A DNA stretch of 12,292 bases from Terana coerulea (taxonomy: Eukaryota > Basidiomycota > Agaricomycetes > Polyporales > Phanerochaetaceae), in NCBI GenBank assembly GCA_024811115.1, contig JAKOGH010001055.1, positions 1 to 12,292 on the forward strand. Reading direction: 5' to 3'. A program made the translations under genes and the position numbers. Position 1 is the first letter of the stretch. Every line of letters starts with the position of its first letter. The notes under the pieces were generated by a model. The model did no database searches, had not been told where the DNA came from, and was given only the letters and a program-made list of their open reading frames with translations. Positions 9,092 to 12,292 of this stretch are shown here, piece after piece.

Positions 9092-10847
9092 CTACCAGAT
9101 GCGGGTCTCGAGCAGAAGGTCGCTGCTGCCCTCGACGCCGATGCACGCCTTGAGGAACGTCTCGAGCGCGTTGCGCTGGCGGTTGAGGCTGTTGATGACC
9201 TCGGTGCCGGGCTTGACAAGCGGCGCCTTGAGCATGTACGAGAGGAGCGAGAGCACGGGGTGCAGCGGCGCAAAGTCCTTCTGCGCCTCGCGGTACTGCA
9301 CGCGCGTGAGCAGCTCGGCAAGGATCGCGAGGTCGAGGATGAGCGGCGTCGCGAGCAAGGAGTCCTGCAAGAGATCATGAGCGAAGGGTACAGGGTAAGA
9401 AGAAAGGAGGGCGTACCTCGCACTCGTTGAAGATGTTGATAGTCGAACGGCCGCCGCAGAAGATCTCGGAGTAGTACTCGTCGATCGCACGCTTCGAGTC
9501 ACCGACCGCAGGGACGTACTTGATCACGACGATGTGGTCGGGGTGCTCGCCCTTAGCCTCCTTCGAGCCCTTGGCCGCGCCCGGCTGGGGCGGCGTGAAC
9601 AGCAGCGGGTTCGCGGCGACCATGTCGTCCACGACGCTGCTCTTGCTGATCTCCTTGCTCCGGAACTGGCGCTCCGCGGACAGGTTGTGCCCGTCGTTGT
9701 TGCCGAGATGGTTGTAGGACGCGATGGAGAGCGGCTTGATGCCCGCGTTGACGAGGAACTCGGCGAAGACGGACTTGAGCTTCGTCTGCCCCGACTTGAG
9801 GTCGTCGCCGCCGATGAACGCCTTCTCGCGCTCCGCGAGCTCGATAACGCCGGGCACGAAGGTGTTCTGCGGTGCACCGTTGATGAAGGGCTCGCCCTCG
9901 AGAATAGCCGCAACAGCGAAGACGGTCGAAGGGGACACCTCGGAGTGCGAGGTCTTGATCGCCTTCAGGACGTTGTCTGCGGTGTCGTTCACGCCGGGGA
10001 TGATATCGGCGTAGCGCTCCGTGTTCGCGGTCCAGAAGACGATGACACGATCGAGCTCGTTCTCCTGCTTGAAACGGCGGATGTCCGCGCGGATGTGCTC
10101 GAGGTGCGCCTGCTTATCCTCGCCGGGAATGAGGTTGTCGGCGCGGGCCTCTTGGTTGGCCGCGATGAAGTCCGGGTAGTAGATGGACGGGAGCATGCCG
10201 ATCTTGGCCATATGGGGCGCAACCTGGCGCTGAAGATCCCAGTCGAGGACCTCAGCACGCCTCATAGCCTGGTCGAGAGGCAGGCCGGAGATGTCCCAAC
10301 CACCGAGAACGAGGTCGTTGGGGTGGACCATGGGCAGGACGTCGGAGACAGGAACATTGATATCCCTGCCAGTCGACGGGTCGACGCCGAGACGGACGGT
10401 GGACGCGCGGAGCATAGAACCGATATAGTTGGGCTGCTGGACGCCCGACTTGGTGTGCTAGGAGATGTTGTGACGGTTGGCGAGAACGGTCGCGCAAAGC
10501 GTGGTACCGTTGTTGCCTCCGACACCAATCATCAGAAGACTAGAGTAACAATTGAGTGGAATAACTATGACAGAAAACGAACGGGACATACCCAGTCTTG
10601 GCGACCTTGCGGCCAGTCTGGAACTCGTAGGTCTTAGAAGTAGGGGTGACGATGTACTGTCCATTGTTGACAGTCACATCCGCACCGCGGTTGGTAAACT
10701 TGGACGTAATGAACTCGTCCGTGTAGGAAGTGTTCTCTGACTGCACGACGATGGGGTACTCGCGGCGTGCAGCAGTCGGATGAACGGGGACGAGCGATTC
10801 GAGCTCAGATTCGGGGTGTTCAAACCGGAGGAGTAGGCGGGGGCCAT
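9092..10847 (-). CDS. INO1: Myo-inositol-1-phosphate synthase, with one frameshift and one premature stop
   Basis: Converts glucose-6-phosphate to 1D-myo-inositol 3-phosphate in the cytosol using NAD; this is the committed step of inositol synthesis and feeds phosphatidylinositol. Three exons, 10847-10592, 10539-9417 and 9364-9092, are separated by two 52-nt introns (GTATGT...CTCTAG and GTACGC...TTGCAG). Family motifs appear in order: GVGGNNGTT (NAD binding, about residue 91), [75 protein letters not shown] and VKPGTEV. The predicted 550 residues match the family size. The ATG at 10847 (context CACAATGG) starts [16 protein letters not shown], as in other basidiomycete INO1 proteins, but the frame is lost at about 10800, where one base appears missing. 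Codon 113 at 10458-10460 is TAG where Trp is expected (NIS-stop-HTK). Everything else is intact, so this is either a very young pseudogene or a functional gene with sequence errors. Confidence 0.95.
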
Positions 10848-11817
10848 TGTGACGATTTATGTAGTAGATTTAGATGATAGAGGCGGTTGAAGCGGAATCA
10901 ATGGGCGAATCTTATTGCGTCCGAGCAAGTGTGTTTACTGCCGCGGTGAGGGTTGTGACTGCTCCCAAGCTGGTTTGAGAACATGCACGGGGTGGGGGTT
11001 GAAGGTGAATGAAGAGTGTGCTCCGAGATCACTAAGAGCGACGAAGGAGATGAGGTGAGGCTGAGTAAAGAACTGGGTCTGGCGACGGCGGGCTGTTTGC
11101 TGGCTTTGCGAGAGGCGATGTGGGGGAAAGAGATGCAGAGCACTGAGAGCCGAGGAGAGAAAATCTGACGACTTTATGTGCGCGACGGACGGGTATCACG
11201 TGACCGCTATCGGGATGTGTTTCAGCGCGGCAACTTGGCGGCAACTCAAGTCGGCGTGCAGGTTCGCGGGAGATGAAATGCCTGCTCGCCTTCTTGTCGA
11301 CCCTGCACATCGAGGCGGTTGATCCCCTAAAGTAGCGTAAGGTGCTTGCAAAGCGTGCGACATCGTCTGCTTTTGCAGCGTTATCGCTGGCGTCGATGGC
11401 CACGACGCAGGGCAGCGCACCGTATCCATCTATCCCGCTCCATATGCAACTGTGCCAGGGCACCCTAAGACCCCTCTGCGCTCGCGATGAAAGCCGGCAT
11501 AGGGCCGCATCGTTCTGAGGGGAAGGTGTGTCTTGCTTCGTTCAATTGTTCAATTGTGTTTGTCTCCTACGTGTGAGCAGAACATACCTCCGGCGAGGCA
11601 GCGACGCCCGGCGATTGCGGCAGGTCGTTGCGTCTCCCCGTCGAACGTAAGCTGGAAGCAGGCTCGGCATCCCAAGCGTCCCACACGGTGCCAACGAGGC
11701 GGGGTGCGAGCTAAAAAGCGGCTGAAAGGATGAGGGTCTGATTTGAAGACGAAATTTGTGTGATGAGGCCGCCCAGGGACGTAAATTCGTCATGCTTGCG
11801 CATACGGACGGCCCTTG
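10848..11817. other. Upstream region of INO1, no gene
   Basis: About 970 bp separate the INO1 start from the possible gene end at 11818. Short open frames occur on both strands but none has a motif, a credible start context or a splice pattern. The part nearest the ATG on the minus strand is pyrimidine-rich and carries CCCATTG at about -60, but no clear TATA box. The E-box at 11196-11203 is the only distinct regulatory motif I can point to. Confidence 0.5.
11196..11203. promoter_or_regulatory. Palindromic E-box (TCACGTGA) upstream of INO1
   Basis: TCACGTGA is a perfect 8-bp palindrome with the CACGTG core recognised by basic helix-loop-helix factors. It sits about 350 bp upstream of the INO1 ATG. 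In budding yeast INO1 is controlled by the bHLH pair Ino2/Ino4 through E-box-containing elements (CANNTG). Whether a bHLH factor regulates this basidiomycete gene is inference from that precedent and from position only. Confidence 0.4.
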
Positions 11818-11987
11818 CTAGTCTTCATCGGTCTCCATCGCATCAACGTCGGCGAGCAGCTTCAGGGACTCTTCAGGGCTCTCGTTATCTTCTTGTCATG
11901 ACAAGCCACGTTCTTTCGGTCCGACAGGAGCCATAGCCTTCGTCGCGCTTTGCGAATATTACTCAATCAGATGCTTGGCTTCAGAAG
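11818..11987 (-). CDS. Possible C-terminal end of an unidentified gene with an acidic tail
   Basis: Reading leftwards, 11895-11818 is an open frame ending NESPEESLKLLADVDAMETDED then TAG. The acidic, Met/Thr/Asp/Glu-rich tail is typical of real protein ends. Further upstream, in the same frame, the minus strand shows a branch-like TACTGAC (12003-12009), an acceptor CTCCAG ending at 11988, and then SEAKHLIE, a TAA (11959-11961), YSQSATKAMAPVGPKERGLS and a TGA (11896-11898). So the same frame is protein-like but crossed by two stops. Either an intron that I cannot place lies here, or the copy is damaged like its neighbours. Exons further right, up to the window edge, were not resolved. The family is not recognised. 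Confidence 0.35.
11892..11905. repeat. Perfect 14-bp palindrome
   Basis: CTTGTCATGACAAG is self-complementary over its full length. It overlaps the TGA that interrupts the coding-like frame of the minus-strand gene end. It may be chance or a binding site. No second copy was found in the window. Confidence 0.4.
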
Positions 11988-12292
11988 CTGGAGAACGTGC
12001 AAGTCAGTATATTCGCTTAGCACTGTGGTGTTCAGACCGCGCGAAATTCGCCCGGAGGCGCCGGCCAAAGTTCACATGCTATGAGGATGAATATCTCCTG
12101 TTTTCCGGTGTCAGTACACCGAAGAACGGGCGAAAGCTTCCATGAGAAATTAGGCTGGAATATTTGACGTTTCACCAGACCAATTCACCAAGTAGGAGCG
12201 CGTGAATTTGGCCTGTAAGACACTTGACCTGTTGCTTTCGCCCGTATTCCACTGCAAAAGCGCACTTCGCTGGGTTGAAAACACCCATGGCC
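11988..12292. other. Right edge; unresolved sequence with a short hairpin
   Basis: No exon can be defended here. A hairpin with a 6-bp stem (CGGTGT / ACACCG) and a 4-base loop occupies 12106-12121. If a minus-strand gene ends at 11818, its preceding introns or exons should lie in this stretch or beyond the window. Confidence 0.3.

Noticed and set aside
9534..10637. Plus-strand open frame of 367 codons
   Set aside because: It lies antisense to INO1 exon 2, runs across the first INO1 intron, and has the repetitive Val/Arg/Leu/Asp/Gly composition typical of the complement of a GC-biased coding strand. The minus strand carries unmistakable family motifs.

Overview
The window looks like genomic DNA of a filamentous basidiomycete, probably a wood- or litter-decaying Agaricomycete. 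The genes are cut by many short GT-AG introns, mostly 50-61 nt, and one of them encodes a secreted esterase with a fungal-type cellulose-binding module (CBM1). No prokaryotic operon signals, rRNA, tRNA or CRISPR were seen. No new defence or mobile system was found. The notable features are gene structure and a consistent sequence-damage pattern.

Layout. Positions 1-3283 have no convincing gene. They hold inverted repeats at 211-316 and 371-384 and a possible non-autonomous element at 1430-1920. A large plus-strand gene of unknown function runs 3284-6214. It faces, tail to tail with only 169 bp between stops, a minus-strand CBM1-CE16 acetylesterase gene at 6384-8064 with 10-11 introns. A protein-like plus-strand fragment lies at 8583-8934. 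The minus-strand gene at 9092-10847 is unmistakably myo-inositol-1-phosphate synthase (INO1), with three exons. Its upstream region (10848-11817) carries a perfect CACGTG E-box. The right end (11818-12292) may hold the acidic C-terminal end of another minus-strand gene.

The three main genes all contain apparent one-base frameshifts. I count seven, and every one is repaired by lengthening a short run of identical bases by a single base. With one base restored at each site, exon sums come out in frame: 878 codons plus stop for the unknown gene, 357 plus stop for the esterase, 550 plus stop for INO1. This uniform direction argues for run-length errors in the assembly more than for three independent pseudogenes, but INO1 also has an in-frame TAG where the family has Trp, which a run-length error cannot explain. 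The genes do not form a pathway: INO1 is core lipid/inositol metabolism, the esterase acts outside the cell on plant polymers, and the large gene is unassigned.
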